The translations under genes and the position numbers were made by a program. From Mesostigma viride (lineage: Eukaryota > Streptophyta > Mesostigmatophyceae > Mesostigmatales > Mesostigmataceae), in the NCBI GenBank assembly GCA_009746045.1, contig RPFO01001048.1:1-27500 (forward strand): a stretch of DNA of 27,500 bases. The letters are read 5' to 3'. A model generated the notes under the pieces. That model ran no database searches. It saw only the letters and a program-made list of their open reading frames with translations, and was not told the origin of the DNA. Of the stretch, positions 15,644 through 25,889 are shown piece by piece (positions within the stretch are counted from its first letter, which is position 1; each line of letters opens with the position of its first letter).

Positions 15644-16861
15644 CTAGCCTGGAGTGGCAGGAGGGGCCTGCCAGGGCTTGTGGTCAACGTGGATGACCGC
15701 CCCCCTCCAGTATACCGGCTTCCCCCCTGCACGCTGCCGGAGCTGAAGGTAGGTCGGCCATAGCTCGCGTCGCCGCTGTTGCTGGGCCAAGGTCAAGTCG
15801 TCGTCCAGCGTGAAGCGAGTCTCCGAGAGCTTCTTGCGGCATTTAAGGAACGCCAGCTTGTCCGTCATGTACTTAAAGGTGAGGAGCACGGGTGCCGGGC
15901 CAGCCTTCCCCCGCGCGCGGGGATCGAGGCGGACAACCGACATGTCCAGCTCACCAGTGAGTAACATGGGGGCAAGAATGGCGCGCTTAACTGCCTCAAG
16001 GAGACTCGTGGAGGTCTCACCTGCCGGCTGGTCGAAGTGCTTGACGATGACATTGTGGCTGCGCTTGTCGAGCTCGGCCGCCTCGCGAAGGTCGAGGGCT
16101 TGTTGCTTGAGTTGTGCCGCGATGGTGGAGGTGGTGGAGGTGGTGTGATGCTTAAGCAAGTCCGCCCAGGTGGAGGGAACATCACTGGCCGGGCCAGCAG
16201 GTGCCGGCTGGGCAGCGATTTCCTGCACCGCTTGGGCGGTGAGGCCGGCGGTGTCATGCAAGCTCTCAAGGGCGGTGGCGGTGGCTTGAAGGCGTTGGTC
16301 GAGGTCGAGGAGCTGGGCTTTGATGTCGGCAGTGAAGGCGGAAACGGCGGTGGAGGTGGAGGCGGCGGCGGTGGAAATGTGAGGAAGTTCAGCAGTCAGC
16401 GTGCCGCCGATTGCTGAATGTCGGCAGCAAGGGGGGTCACGTGCTGCTGAAAGGCTTCCGTCAGGATGGAACGGAGTGTGGGGGCGGAGATGGATGGAGC
16501 CCAGATCTCGCCGTCGGAGCGCTTAAGCGTAGTCCCCGTAGAAGATGCAGTCCATAGCATCGGACGGAGGCATGTTGTCCCAGTCGTAATCATCGACCTG
16601 GAAAGGCCGGGGCCGAAAGCGCGGTTCTGAGGGGCGTGAAGACCCTCCTGTTTTGTCGGCTGAGCGGGTGCGCTTGGGGTCAGGCGATGCAGATGGCGAG
16701 GCGTTAAGCCCGGGAGGTTGCTGGACGACCACCAGTGCACGACTAGTGTCGCCGCTGCCTGCCGGACCTGATGGCGGAGCTGCAGCCTGAGCTGCAGACG
16801 TATTTTCATTGCCGAGCGCAGCCGCCAGGCTGCGTTGCGTCGAGGCGCGTTTATTCGCCAT
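15644..16861 (-). pseudogene. LINE (non-LTR retrotransposon) ORF1-like protein, broken
   Basis: Reading leftward from ATG 16861 (MANKRASTQRSLAAALGNEN), the N-terminal part is low-complexity Ser/Ala/Pro. Frame changes near 16523-16535 and near 16405 are needed to continue through a helical Ala/Thr/Gln-rich region into the C-terminal domain (about 15644-16090). That domain resembles the RNA-binding fold of L1-type ORF1 proteins: RSHNVIVKHFDQP, then VVRLDPRARGK, APVLLTFKYMTDKLAFLKCRK, TRFTLDDDLTLAQQQRRREL and WRGAVIHVDHKPW. Such proteins coat the retrotransposon RNA. ORF2 with its endonuclease and reverse transcriptase should follow on the minus strand but is absent, so the element is truncated. 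The last-domain frame itself is intact. Confidence 0.65.
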
Positions 16862-17010
16862 ATATTGCGTAACAGCGTCGGAAAATTATATCAGCATGTG
16901 CGTCTTAGAAAGACGAAGCGATTGTGATATTCACGGCTAAATTCGGTGCTCAAACGTGAAAGTTATGAGCCCCGACAGCCATGGCTACCGGACCATGGTA
17001 ACATCAATCA

Positions 17011-17105
17011 TGGCTATACAAGAGCTAGGACATGGCTTCTCTACAGAGAGCATCTCTCTGCATGGCATAGCATGGCGAAATTCTTAATGCAACATCCATG
17101 GAGAT
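17011..17105 (+). repeat. Diverged direct repeat flanking the LINE ORF1 remnant (right copy)
   Basis: Partner of 15427-15515. It ends a few bases before ACTAATTAATTAAGG, where the reverse-transcriptase fragment on the plus strand begins. Confidence 0.55.
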
Positions 17106-17121
17106 ATGTTACTAATTAATT

Positions 17122-17616
17122 AAGGTCCTGGTCCTCCCTGTTCTCACGTACGGGGCCGAGACGTGGACCCTCACCGCCAACCTTGCCAGAAAGCTAGACT
17201 GCGCGGTCACCAACATGCTGCGGTCAGTATTCTGTGTGGGATACGCTGCTCACGTCCGCAGTGAGGACCTGTACCTCGGCATGCCACACATCACCAGCAC
17301 CATTAAGCAGCGGCGCCTGCAGCTAGCAGGGCACTTAGCTCGCACCAACCAGGTAGACACCTCACGCGGCCCCTCCGCAGGGCTGCGACCAGCTCAGGCT
17401 GGCAGGCACCTCCTCACGTGGGCCGGGCCCAGCCAGGTTAGACGCCGCAAGGCCCGCACTTTCAAAGAACAGCTAGTAGAGGACATGGGGGGCCTAGGCC
17501 TCTCCGTGATTTGGAACAAGGTGATGGACATGCGAGGCCAAGTGGGCACAGGTCATAGAGGACAACGACCCCCCTCCAGTGGGGAAGCCGCGTGTTTGCA
17601 AACGTGGGAAGCATGA
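17122..17616 (+). pseudogene. 3' end of LINE reverse transcriptase (5'-truncated)
   Basis: The frame opens directly after TTAATTAATTAA and reads VLPVLTYGAETWTL, then MLRSVFCVGYAAHVR, DLYLGMPHITSTIKQRRLQLAGHLAR and a basic tail with RRRKARTFKEQLVED, ending at TGA 17614-17616. The YG.E.W.L block followed ~60 residues later by RRL...GHL.R is the hallmark of the C-terminal part of non-LTR retrotransposon ORF2. The palm and fingers motifs (including the catalytic YADD-type box) and the endonuclease lie upstream in an intact element and are missing here. 5' truncation is normal for target-primed reverse transcription. The strand is opposite to that of the ORF1 remnant, so the two belong to different insertions. 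A CATC-rich microsatellite follows at about 17732. Confidence 0.7.
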
Positions 17617-18723
17617 GCACTAGACAAGACCCCTAGGGTCGCGGGCACCATAGATATAGAGTAAGTCGCGGGCACCATAGATGTAGAGTAAGATTGTTTG
17701 TTAGATAGATTAGACCGGTAGGATTGCGTGTATCCATCCATCCATTCATTGTGGTTAACTAATGCTCCGTGACTTCCCAACGGGGACACGAGATTAATTA
17801 ATTAATGAATTAATCTTCTTGAACTAAGAGCTTTCAAACCGCCAACTAGCTGTTCGAACAAACAAAATAAAGCCAACATCCCGGTTGGGATGATTGTCTG
17901 CATCAATAACTGACAGAGCGCATCAAAATCCCCCTGATCTCTCGTGCAAGTGCTCGTAAAAAATCACTATAGAACTGCACCTTGCTCGAGGCTAAACTCT
18001 AGTGGACAATCTGGCTATGGTCACAAAATGCCAGACCTACTTGCCATTTCAAGCATGGCATACTCAATTGCCAACACTCACCCAAAACTACCTACATTAA
18101 GTGAGAAAAAAACTAGCTACATTGATATAGCCCAAAATTACAAACCCCACAAGAGAGGAAGAGCGCGATTCTTTGATGCAGACACAGCTGGTTTCTTGCT
18201 GACAGAAAATGGACAAAGGCAGACTTTTGCCCTGGCCATGGTTTCTAGTATACACGCGCGGACACCTCCGCACAGACCTGCAAAAATTGTATCCGCACGG
18301 ATGCATGACAAGGTTTGTTAGACCCAGCGACTGCGATGACCCAACATAAACTGCAAGAAAACAGCTGTCGAGTCCATGGCGATTTGCGGAACCTGACAGT
18401 CATAAGACAATGCAAGGACCAAAGAAATGTCATAACACAATGTAAGGACCAAACAATCACCAAGTCCACAGTAGTACGGGCTTTTCACTGCCAAACAAAC
18501 TACAGCCAGCAATTACGAGAAAGCCCACAAGCACTCCAAATATATGAAGTCTCGTAGCAATACAGAAAGCGGGCATTCTCCATACGTCAACATGAAAGAG
18601 GCTGTGATACAGCCATAAGACATCAAACCAGCTGTGGGGGCTTCCCCGCTGATGTAGCCACGCTGACAGTGTGTACGACAGACTAGAAACGAGTGAGCAA
18701 AGAAATAATATGCTCAGGTCTTT
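17617..18723. other. LINE 3' tail and gene-free sequence
   Basis: At 17639-17692 the phrase GTCGCGGGCACCATAGAT(A/G)TAGAGTAAG occurs twice in tandem. CCATCCATCCATTCATT at about 17733 and an ATTAATTAATTAATGAATTAAT tract at about 17794 probably mark the end of the LINE. From 17820 to 18720 the sequence is AT-richer with short frames only. A small direct duplication (CATAA(G/C)ACAATG(C/T)AAGGACCAAA) lies at 18402-18452. I see no supported gene. Confidence 0.5.
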
Positions 18724-19642
18724 CTAGGCATCCACCATCTGGAACTTGCCCGTGACCTGTGGTGGCGGCACGGGAGCTAGGAGTGCAATACGCAGACGCC
18801 CCCCCAAAAAACTCAGGGGTACTTGTCGCACTGCCATTCCACTTGACAGCTTCGCAAACTTCACGCCTGAATCTGGCGACGTCACACCAAGTAGGTATAG
18901 TAACAATGTCACTGTTGCCAAACATGGAATTGTAGAACCCCCCTCCTCCGTCCTGCCTCCTGGAGATAAAGATTCTGTTTTCACGTTCTGATAATGACAG
19001 TAGCAGAGTAAGGATTGCAGAAAAGACCATCAGCCATTCTGCAAAGCTATCAAGTCGATTCCCCCACATCCGTGCACACCAAAACACGGAAATCTGGAAT
19101 CCAATCCAAACAAACAACAACCGCGTGCCAAATTCATGCGTTCTGAGCAGCATAGACCTAATGCACAGTCACACCAAGACAAGAATTACTCACAAATTCC
19201 CGCAGCATTAGAAGGCGGCCTCTCCAAGCAGTTGGCTAATAGATTTCCTGCTGGGACGCCCGCGTCAACCTTGCATCAAAGCCTCCTTTCAACGGGCCTC
19301 CTATGCAGCCCGCCATGAGCCCCATATCCTCCACAACAACCCGATCTTGCGACACCCTTGGGATCCACGCAGAGAAGGCTGAACCCTGTGCAGTTCAGAA
19401 CCACCACAGATACAGAGGAGCATGATGTCAAGATACACGGCGCACACTTCGCCCAGGAATCCGAGAACATGTACGACAACCCAAATAAAAGGCAGATGTG
19501 CAGAAGTCCACAGAATACAACACAGCAATTATAGAACCACACCTGCAACACATGGCGTCTGCGCGGTGGTAGGTTGAGCTTACCATGCGCTTGTATGGCA
19601 CCGGCTCGCACACTTTGGGCCGCAGGCAGGCTCGGACGGCGG
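18724..19642 (-). CDS. Parts of an unidentified intron-containing gene
   Basis: Two stretches look like exons read leftward. The exon at 19582-19642 is bounded by TTCTAG and GTAAGC and codes RACLRPKVCEPVPYKRM. The terminal exon at 18724-18872 starts after GTCGCCAG and codes SGVKFAKLSSGMAVRQVPLS, then FLGGRLRIALLAPVPPPQV, ending in KFQMVDA and TAG. Between them, around 19255-19400, one frame reads DRVVVEDMGLMAGCIGGPLK, probably another exon, but I could not fix its borders. I could not assign a family. The gene would lie downstream of the AP2 gene on the same strand. Exon phases between these pieces were not all verified, so the joined model is tentative. Confidence 0.3.
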
Positions 19643-20086
19643 CTAGAATGTGGGCATCAGTGGGTACGCACAAGACAGAAATGGCAGGCACAGGCACATG
19701 AATCGGGGAAGGAGAAAACAGGGCACAACCAAAGGACACATGATGGAAAGATCAGTTTGGGTAAAAATCAGCACAGCAAGCGTCCTTGCCATAAGGCAGC
19801 AGCACATAGTAAAGCAACACAGCTGAGAGCACACATTGAGCTGATCAGTCCATTCATACCAATCCAGCCCCTTTGCTTGGTCGGGTCGCACCGACTTAAG
19901 ACTCCCAGACGACTTCCACCCAGTCAAAGCCCCCTCTGCTAACGGCAAAGTACAAACACAAGAGGGCATCAACAAGGCTCTGGCAACAAAAGTTGTACCC
20001 CAGCTGGCAACCAGGACTCTTTCACAACCCTTATCCGCGTACAGTGCTGCAAGACAACGCAACCAGATGAAGCCGCTTCACCAAGT

Positions 20087-20092
20087 TTTATT
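20087..20092 (-). terminator. AATAAA polyadenylation signal of the AP2 gene
   Basis: TTTATT on the plus strand is AATAAA on the minus strand, 51 bases after the TAA that closes the large AP2-gene exon. This supports that stop as the true 3' end. Confidence 0.5.
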
Positions 20093-20142
20093 GCCACACC
20101 TTAAAGACCCGAGCGTCAAAGCACCCAAATAAAGTAAATATA

Positions 20143-21610
20143 TTAAATACCTGATAGTACAGATGCCGCGGTGTCGCTGTCCCCAGATGTCATGTGCCAG
20201 GGCCTGAACGAGCTACCAGGGGACAACACTGCGGTGGGACTGCAACTATCCATCCCTGCATCCATGCCACCACCGATGTTGCTCTCGGGAGGGCATGGGC
20301 GGCGGACCGCTTCAAACGCGGACCGCTCGTGCTCGCCCGCCGATGATGATGGCAGGCACGCGGTCTGTTCCCGGAGCAGGCACGAGAGCACGCTCTCCCC
20401 ATCCGTCACCGGTAACGCCATAGCAGCGGACGAGATCTCCTGCCCGTCACGCCATAGCGGGACGTTCAGCGTCAGGCAGAAGGACGCACGGAGGCCCCGG
20501 CGGGCAGGCGACCGCCGTACCAAGGAGCACATGGGGACGTTGAGCTTCTGACAGCCCTTTGATTGCGCAGGGGAATCCCCTTCCACGGGAGTCCCGCTGC
20601 TACAGCCTGCCAGCCGGCTCGATGCAAGCGAAGATGCATTCCTGTCCACGTCGGGGCATGTTACCGTGACATCCTGTCTCAGCTCGACCCGAGTGGGAGA
20701 GGACAACCGTGACGCGACAGCTGGCGTGATGGCACCGGTCCCCTCCCCCCTCATCGACAGGAAAGAGCGCTTTTGCCCCCGGCTCTCCTTGTGAGACTTG
20801 ATATGGCCATGGAAAGTCGCACTGCCAGATGATCCTTGTTCGGAGCTCCGGCCCACGCCGCCACTGGATAACCTGTTCGTGTCCAAGTCCACACGCATGC
20901 CCTTGCTTGGCTTGCCGTCTTCCCTGAGTTTCTTGCCCCGCCCCCTCATCTGGCTGCCCAGGAGCGACACAACCGCAGCAGGTGCGACCGACTTGTTCAT
21001 GTGCAAGGCTTTTAGGAAGGGACCCACGCCAGGGCTGGGGTCGCCGCAGGTCCTGCACACCAGCTGCCGCTTGCTCGGCGTGGCTGCCTTGGAACCGCCT
21101 GCGCGGGAGAGGCTGGCATTCGTGGTGGAGCAGGCACTGCAGCCAGAGGTGGGCGTCCCACTGCGGGAACTGCGCCCCGAGGAGGAGGAACCCTCAGCCG
21201 GTACCTCGGACTTGACCAGGAGTGATAATGGCGCAGGCTTGCTCAGCAGTTGGTCCTTGAATGCAAACTCTGCAGACGACCTCATGATGGCACGCAATGT
21301 CTGCTGTGAGCTGTCGTCAAAGCTGTCATCACTTGAGGAACCGCCCCAGGTGCTGCCAGGATGGCTGCCAGCGGGATGCAGGGGACTGGTGGCCTCTACG
21401 CTGCTCTTCGGGTACCGGAGGAGCTTTGCGCACACCCGCAGCATGGCTGCAAGAATCCCAAACTCCAAGCCTCTTACAAAACTTAGCTCATGGCTGTACG
21501 CCACCTTGGGCACCAGATTGGTTGCCACTTTCTCGTGACTGTGGTAATTCAGCGCAGCGTAATCATGAGCACTGGCAGCATCGTGCTTTGCATCAAAGTT
21601 GCCCAAGAAT
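20143..21610 (-). CDS. AP2/ERF transcription factor, large 3' exon
   Basis: The exon starts after a pyrimidine-containing acceptor (TTTCACGCAG) and runs to TAA at 20143. Joined in phase to the exon at 21975-22060, its first ~35 residues complete an AP2 domain: FLGNFDAKHDAASAHDYAAL matches the family's 'LG.FD...AA.A.D.AA' core, whose three-stranded sheet and helix bind GC-rich DNA. A helical piece follows (ELSFVRGLEFGILAAMLRVC), then about 420 residues of Ser-rich, low-complexity sequence with short basic clusters (RGRGKKLREDGK) and one CRTCGDPSPG motif, typical of disordered regulatory regions of algal transcription factors. It acts in the nucleus; its targets cannot be told from sequence. 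Only one AP2 domain is seen. Confidence 0.65.
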
Positions 21611-21974
21611 CTGCGTGAAATGCAAATAAATGATACAAAGCATACCACAAACGCATGATTAAGCATAATTAAGAAAGAAACCACACAGGTGTCGGTGCAG
21701 GTGTCGTTGCAAACCAGAAACTACCACAATGTTGAAGACACCCACCCTGTCCTCCTCTGCTTCCCAAGTCAGATAAGCATTAGTAGGGCATAATCCTGAA
21801 AGTCAGGCCCAGTGCCCCCCCCTGCAAATTTACCTTAGTTTGAACTTTTAAACCTGGCAACGCCCCAAGGAAAACTAAAAAACACGTTCAGTAAATGCAT
21901 GCCAGTTTGCAAAAAACAACTCCATGCAATGCCGGTGGCACAAGGACAGCGAAAGCGCACGCAGGATTGCTCAC
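21611..21974 (-). other. Intron of the AP2 gene
   Basis: The intron is 364 bases, bounded by GTGAGC at 21974 and CACGCAG ending at 21611. It joins phase 2 to phase 2: the split codon is AT plus A, and the AP2 motif is continuous across it. Confidence 0.6.
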
Positions 21975-22060
21975 ATTTTCCGCCGGGAGGCATACAGATA
22001 TGCCTCCCACCGCCCCCCTGGCTCCTTGGAAACACCAATCGACCCAGGGAAATCGTCCAT
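21975..22060 (-). CDS. AP2/ERF transcription factor, exon with domain N-terminus
   Basis: Reading leftward from ATG 22060: MDDFPGSIGVSKEPGGRWEA then YLYASRRK, ending at the donor GTGAGC. GV-x-K-x-P-x-G-x-W-x-A is the start of the AP2/ERF domain, and the following exon supplies its second half. The frame stays open upstream to about 22153, so the exon may start earlier and ATG 22060 may be internal. The typical DNA-contacting positions (Gly-Val, Arg before Trp-Glu-Ala) are present. Confidence 0.6.
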
Positions 22061-22409
22061 TCTTAAACCCGCAACTCCAGCCTCAAAAGGTTCCGGTGAC
22101 GTCGGCAGACCCCAGCTCGCCCAAGCAAATCTGGCTCGCAAATCTGGCTTCAATTAGAAGCACCCCGGAAACTAAGTTGTGCTCAGCACTGGACTTGCTC
22201 GCGACCCCTTCGCTGAACGCTGGGAAATAGGCAGGCAAGACATGCAATGACGAAAACATTCATATGTTTCAAACGTTCATTGTCAGACACCACGCAAAAA
22301 AAAAAAAAAAAAAACGACACAGAAAAAAAACGTGAATGCTCCCCCCAAGCAGAGTTGTCCAAAATGCCCAAGGCAAGACGCAGAACCGCAATGCAACGAC
22401 ATCACTTAC

Positions 22410-22622
22410 GCGAAAGGTCGCGTTTCTCCCCGACGACGTAAAATAAGTAAAAAAGCTTCCGTCTAAAGCAACTCCGCACAAACTTTGCGGCAAAAACGGA
22501 CTGCTCGCCTTGTGCCGAATGACAAGGACCGCCGAAGTGTCCGCAAAAAGAGGCCCGAAAAGGGCAGCGACTGCGCCTTTATCAAAAAGTTGCGCGGTAC
22601 GATGCGGTGAAGTTGATTGCAC
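22410..22622 (-). CDS. Possible first exon of the AP2 gene
   Basis: ATG 22622 opens 71 codons (MQSTSPHRTAQLFDKGAVAA, later SGRNATFR) ending at a consensus donor GTAAGT at 22409. A CCAAT box stands 59 bases upstream of the ATG. Its phase is 0, so it needs an acceptor in phase 0 before the AP2 exon; AG before GCT at about 22083 would fit but is unproven. Confidence 0.35.
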
Positions 22623-22680
22623 CAGATTGCACTTTTCTGTTCAGAGCGTTGCCCGTTGCACTTCCTCCTATGGGTCTATT

Positions 22681-22685
22681 ATTGG
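22681..22685 (-). promoter_or_regulatory. CCAAT box on the minus strand
   Basis: ATTGG on the plus strand gives CCAAT on the minus strand, 59 bases before the putative first ATG of the AP2 gene. It is a short motif and therefore weak evidence alone. Confidence 0.3.
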
Positions 22686-23346
22686 CTGACAACGTGGCAC
22701 GGACGGTACTGGAAGCGAGTAAATCAAGTTCGACCTGCAGTCCTGCACGCGCCGCGAAGTGGAAACACTACTTGGCCTTGAGCGCATCTTTTAGAATCTA
22801 TTGACATCAATAGCTGGAGTAATCTCCTGTGTTCTGTTCAAATGTGTACGGTGGTGTAACCATGAAATCAAACAACATCTCAATTCTCAGGCCGTCAGGC
22901 GCCAACCACTAATTTGCTCATGGATCTCCGTATCCGGGCCGTCTGTGCTGTTTCTGACTTGCACTGGCTGAATTCACCGGTCAAATGTTCAATTGTTAAT
23001 ACTACCTAGCCTAGACGCAAATCCGTACCGCGGTGGCACGTCATCAGTCATGCATCGTTGCCCGTTCAAAAGGAATAGGCCATTTTCCCCTCTCCCCTTC
23101 TGACTGACCACTGACTGACCTGACTCCAACAACAACAACAACGACTGACTGACCTGACTCCCCAGCTTACTTGTCTGTGGTTCCGCTTACAGCACCTGAC
23201 TCCCCAGCTTACTTCCTTAGGTGTATCAAGTAACCAAAAACAACAACAATAAGGTTTATCAAGTAGCGACTAACGACTGCACCGGTAACGTGCGCTCTCA
23301 CTTGCCGATCCCTGTCGGACCACCGGCGCGGGAATACATACCGGTA

Positions 23347-23389
23347 AACTCAACTCAACTCAACTCAACTCAACTCAACTCAACTCAAC
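23347..23389. repeat. CAACT pentanucleotide microsatellite
   Basis: AACTC/CAACT is repeated about eight to nine times without interruption. Confidence 0.9.
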
Positions 23390-23810
23390 GATCAAAGGGT
23401 GCACGGGCATGTGCCACGTGGCTGTATCACAGTGATCGGTAAAGTTGGGGGCCGCATGACGCGACGGGCCGCTGCGGTCTGGCCACCGTCACTTAAGCCA
23501 CTGAAAAAATCCTGTTACTGTAAGGTGTAAGCACGTCATGGGCACCGGTAAAAACGTCCAGGTTTAAAATATCCATGCCAGCAGGATGCCAGTAAAAGAA
23601 GGATTGATGTTATGGCTTACGACCATAACATTCCCCATTCTAACGGACATGCACGCAATGAAGCATCTTAGCCGTCTTCTGTCGAGATTCCTGGCTGGCT
23701 TAGGTGTGCTAGGCGTGCTGACCAACCTCATAACCTAGGGAACCACAAGGCTAGGTACATGTAGCGGTATTTCTCCAGTTGCTGCTCCAGGAGTTCACTT
23801 CTTAGAAGTC

Positions 23811-24209
23811 ATGGGGCCGATAACCTGCTCCCCGTGCTTACAAGTTGGTAGCCCGTGCCAATGGGAAATGCGAGGGAACCATGCCGTAGCTTTTGAAAAA
23901 AAGCAAGTAACCAATTCCTTGGCGCACGGCGTCGTTCGTAACAGGCAGTTCACGAGGGAGTCTCTGTTAGAAACTCGAAGGTTTCTTAGCGGGGCTTATC
24001 TGAAGTTGTGCCCACATCGTCCGGCAACTTGTGCCAGGAAGTTTGCACTGCGACGTCCGAAATGCAGCAGCTCCTCTTACCCCGAGTCAACTAGGCCGGA
24101 AACTACTAGTGCGGCGGCTGCAAGCGTGGAAAGAAATCATGACAACTCAGGTAATACTAGTGCGCCCCCATGGGAACATACTGTGGACTATGAATGCCTT
24201 CCCGGATAG
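23811..24209 (+). CDS. Hypothetical ORF, 132 aa
   Basis: An open frame starts MGPITCSPCLQVGSPCQWEM and becomes Arg/Ser/Thr-rich (RRFLSGAYLKLCPHRPATCA and following), ending at TAG. AATAAA lies 13 bases downstream. No domain is recognised. The second half has the basic, hydroxyl-rich look of a transit peptide, and a possible donor (CAG followed by GTAATA at about 24151) would let part of it be an upstream MurJ exon instead. Either reading is weak; it may be non-coding. Confidence 0.25.
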   Translation: MGPITCSPCLQVGSPCQWEMRGNHAVAFEKKQVTNSLAHGVVRNRQFTRESLLETRRFLSGAYLKLCPHRPATCARKFALRRPKCSSSSYPESTRPETTSAAAASVERNHDNSGNTSAPPWEHTVDYECLPG

Positions 24210-24221
24210 ACAGAAATGTAC

Positions 24222-24227
24222 AATAAA
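24222..24227 (+). terminator. AATAAA signal
   Basis: AATAAA inside TGTACAATAAAATTTCATTTC, just after the stop of the hypothetical ORF. It may also be the tail of an old retroelement. Confidence 0.3.
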
Positions 24228-24749
24228 ATTTCATTTCATCGCTCGTAGTGCTGGCTTGTGTTTGCCGTCTGTTCTTTGAGGGGACGCCTAACAGGAACAT
24301 GCGTACCCTGCGACGTGAGCGTCGTTACCTGCCGCTATTGTCATTGCTGGCTGTGTAGTCTCCAGCGAGCGTTATGTCTTGTTTCGAGATTGGAAACTGT
24401 TTTTTGAGTGAGGGCTGCTCGCCGAAATCGAAACCGATTTCGTGTTGCGTCAGTTACGTCCAGTCGCCGTTTTTCTTAACAGCAGCAACGCCACCGTACA
24501 CTCGTGAGCATGGTTAAAATAGGGTCAAGGAAGTTTCTGATCGACTTTGAAAAGTTTAATGTGCGGATTCTTTGTGCATTTGAGCTCCTAATTTTCAGAT
24601 GTTGAATCATCATCGCCTCTGGAATCCGAATGGCCTGTGCCTGCAACAACATGTGCTGGCATGCGGCAACATGTGCTGACATGCGGCGACATGTGAGTGG
24701 GTTTATCCTTGCATCATCTCTGCGTCACGCAGGCTCTTCCATATTGCAG

Positions 24750-24794
24750 ATTGCCAGCATCGTGGGTGCTGCAACGGCGTTCAGCAAAGTCCTG
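24750..24794 (+). CDS. murJ: MurJ/MviN homologue, exon with N-terminal membrane segment
   Basis: Fifteen codons (IASIVGAATAFSKVL) lie between TATTGCAG and GTATGT, phase 0 on both sides. Joined to the next exon the sequence reads SKVL-GMLRETTIAAAFGVG, the conserved first transmembrane helix and following loop of MurJ/MviN, the lipid II flippase of the MOP superfamily. MurJ moves the peptidoglycan precursor across membranes. In algae and plants a cyanobacterium-derived copy is nuclear-encoded and sent to the plastid, where it is linked to plastid peptidoglycan and division; that location is inferred here. Upstream exons with the transit peptide are not identified. The gene continues through exons at 25890 and 27294 and beyond the window. 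Confidence 0.65.
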
Positions 24795-25889
24795 GTATGT
24801 GTGAGTTTCCAGCAGGGAAGACAGATTACTAGTACTAGTATTTATGACGATACATATGTTTCCTTATTGCACCAAAGCTTTGCATGACCTATTCTTGCAG
24901 TTAAGGAGCGTGAGTGACCTTTATGATAGGACAGCTCGGCACAAGAAAAGAAGGTTTTTGTTTAAGTAACCATCTCATGTTCGTGAACACGTCTCCAGGT
25001 AAGGCCGTGTCTATGGGATAAGCATGCCATGATGTGCTGCCTGGGATTGTTGGCATAGACCTGAACAATTTGCTTTGTGGCCTTGGTAATGACCTTGGTA
25101 GTGACCTTGGTAGTGACCTTGGTAGTGACCTTGGTAGTGACCTTGGTAGTGACCTTGGTAGTGACCTTGGTAGTGACCTTGGTAGTGACCTTGGTAGTGA
25201 CCTTGGTAGTGACAATGTAGTGAGCTCGGCATCCGCGGTGTGCCAGAATGCTTTCACCCGCTGATCCCATCGGCAGCGGGCCACAGCATGCGCGCAGGCA
25301 GATCTCCGCACGGTGTGCCAAGCCTCGTGTGTTGCTGACTTGAAATGCCAGCGCAGGTTGAATCAGGCTGGAACCTAATACTGTTCATCGGGCTTGCCCT
25401 AATCCAGTTCTGTGTTAGATGCTAAAAGGGGGGGTGTCCTGGTGGGGCTGTGGCGACTTCTGCCCTCAAATATGTATGCTGTGGTGTGTGGTAAGTGGTG
25501 CCCCCAATGTTCTTCCTTTTTTGTTCTGTGCTTGTATGTTCTTCTTTTGTGCGTGATAAGAATCTGTGAGCCCACGATGGTTCCCCTTCATAACACCTGC
25601 CACAGCGGGCTTTTTGCTGGAGGAAAGTTTTGGTCTTGAAGTGTCACGCGTGCTGTCAACCACTACACCTGGATGGCTGGCTCCTCTATAGCAGCGTGCG
25701 TGCAAATCGGGATCCAACGATTCCAACCAACAGGACGTGCCTTGCCTCGCGATGTGATAAGCGCCAGCGGTGCACCTTGTGAGACACCTCGTGTGAGTGT
25801 CGCGTCAAACGTATCCAAGGACTGATAAATGATTGTTGAGCGACTGCATGGTTGGTGAGTGACTGCCTGCGCCCGTCACCGGCCTGCAG
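24795..25889 (+). other. MurJ intron with minisatellite
   Basis: A GT-AG intron of 1,095 bases (GTATGT to CCTGCAG). It holds the 12-bp minisatellite at 25081-25213, and small frames in it are not genes. I see nothing else supported. Confidence 0.6.
25081..25213. repeat. 12-bp minisatellite, ~11 copies
   Basis: CCTTGGTAGTGA is repeated eleven times almost perfectly (the first copy has AATGA). The unit is a multiple of three, so every frame on both strands is open (Gly-Ser-Asp-Leu on the plus strand, Leu-Pro-Arg-Ser or Thr-Lys-Val-Thr on the minus strand), which makes false genes. It lies inside a MurJ intron. Confidence 0.9.

Larger units (their letters stand above)
22623..23810. other. Intergenic region with simple repeats
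   Basis: No convincing gene is present. The stretch contains CTGACTGACC motifs and a short duplication of CCTGACTCCCCAGCTTACTT (about 23152 and 23194), (CAA)n tracts at about 23130 and 23240, and the CAACT array. It lies between the divergent starts of the AP2 gene (minus) and the rightward transcription units. Confidence 0.5.

Noticed and set aside
24901-25321. Minus-strand repeat proteins over the 12-bp minisatellite
   Set aside because: The unit is a multiple of three without stops in any frame, and the stretch lies inside an intron.
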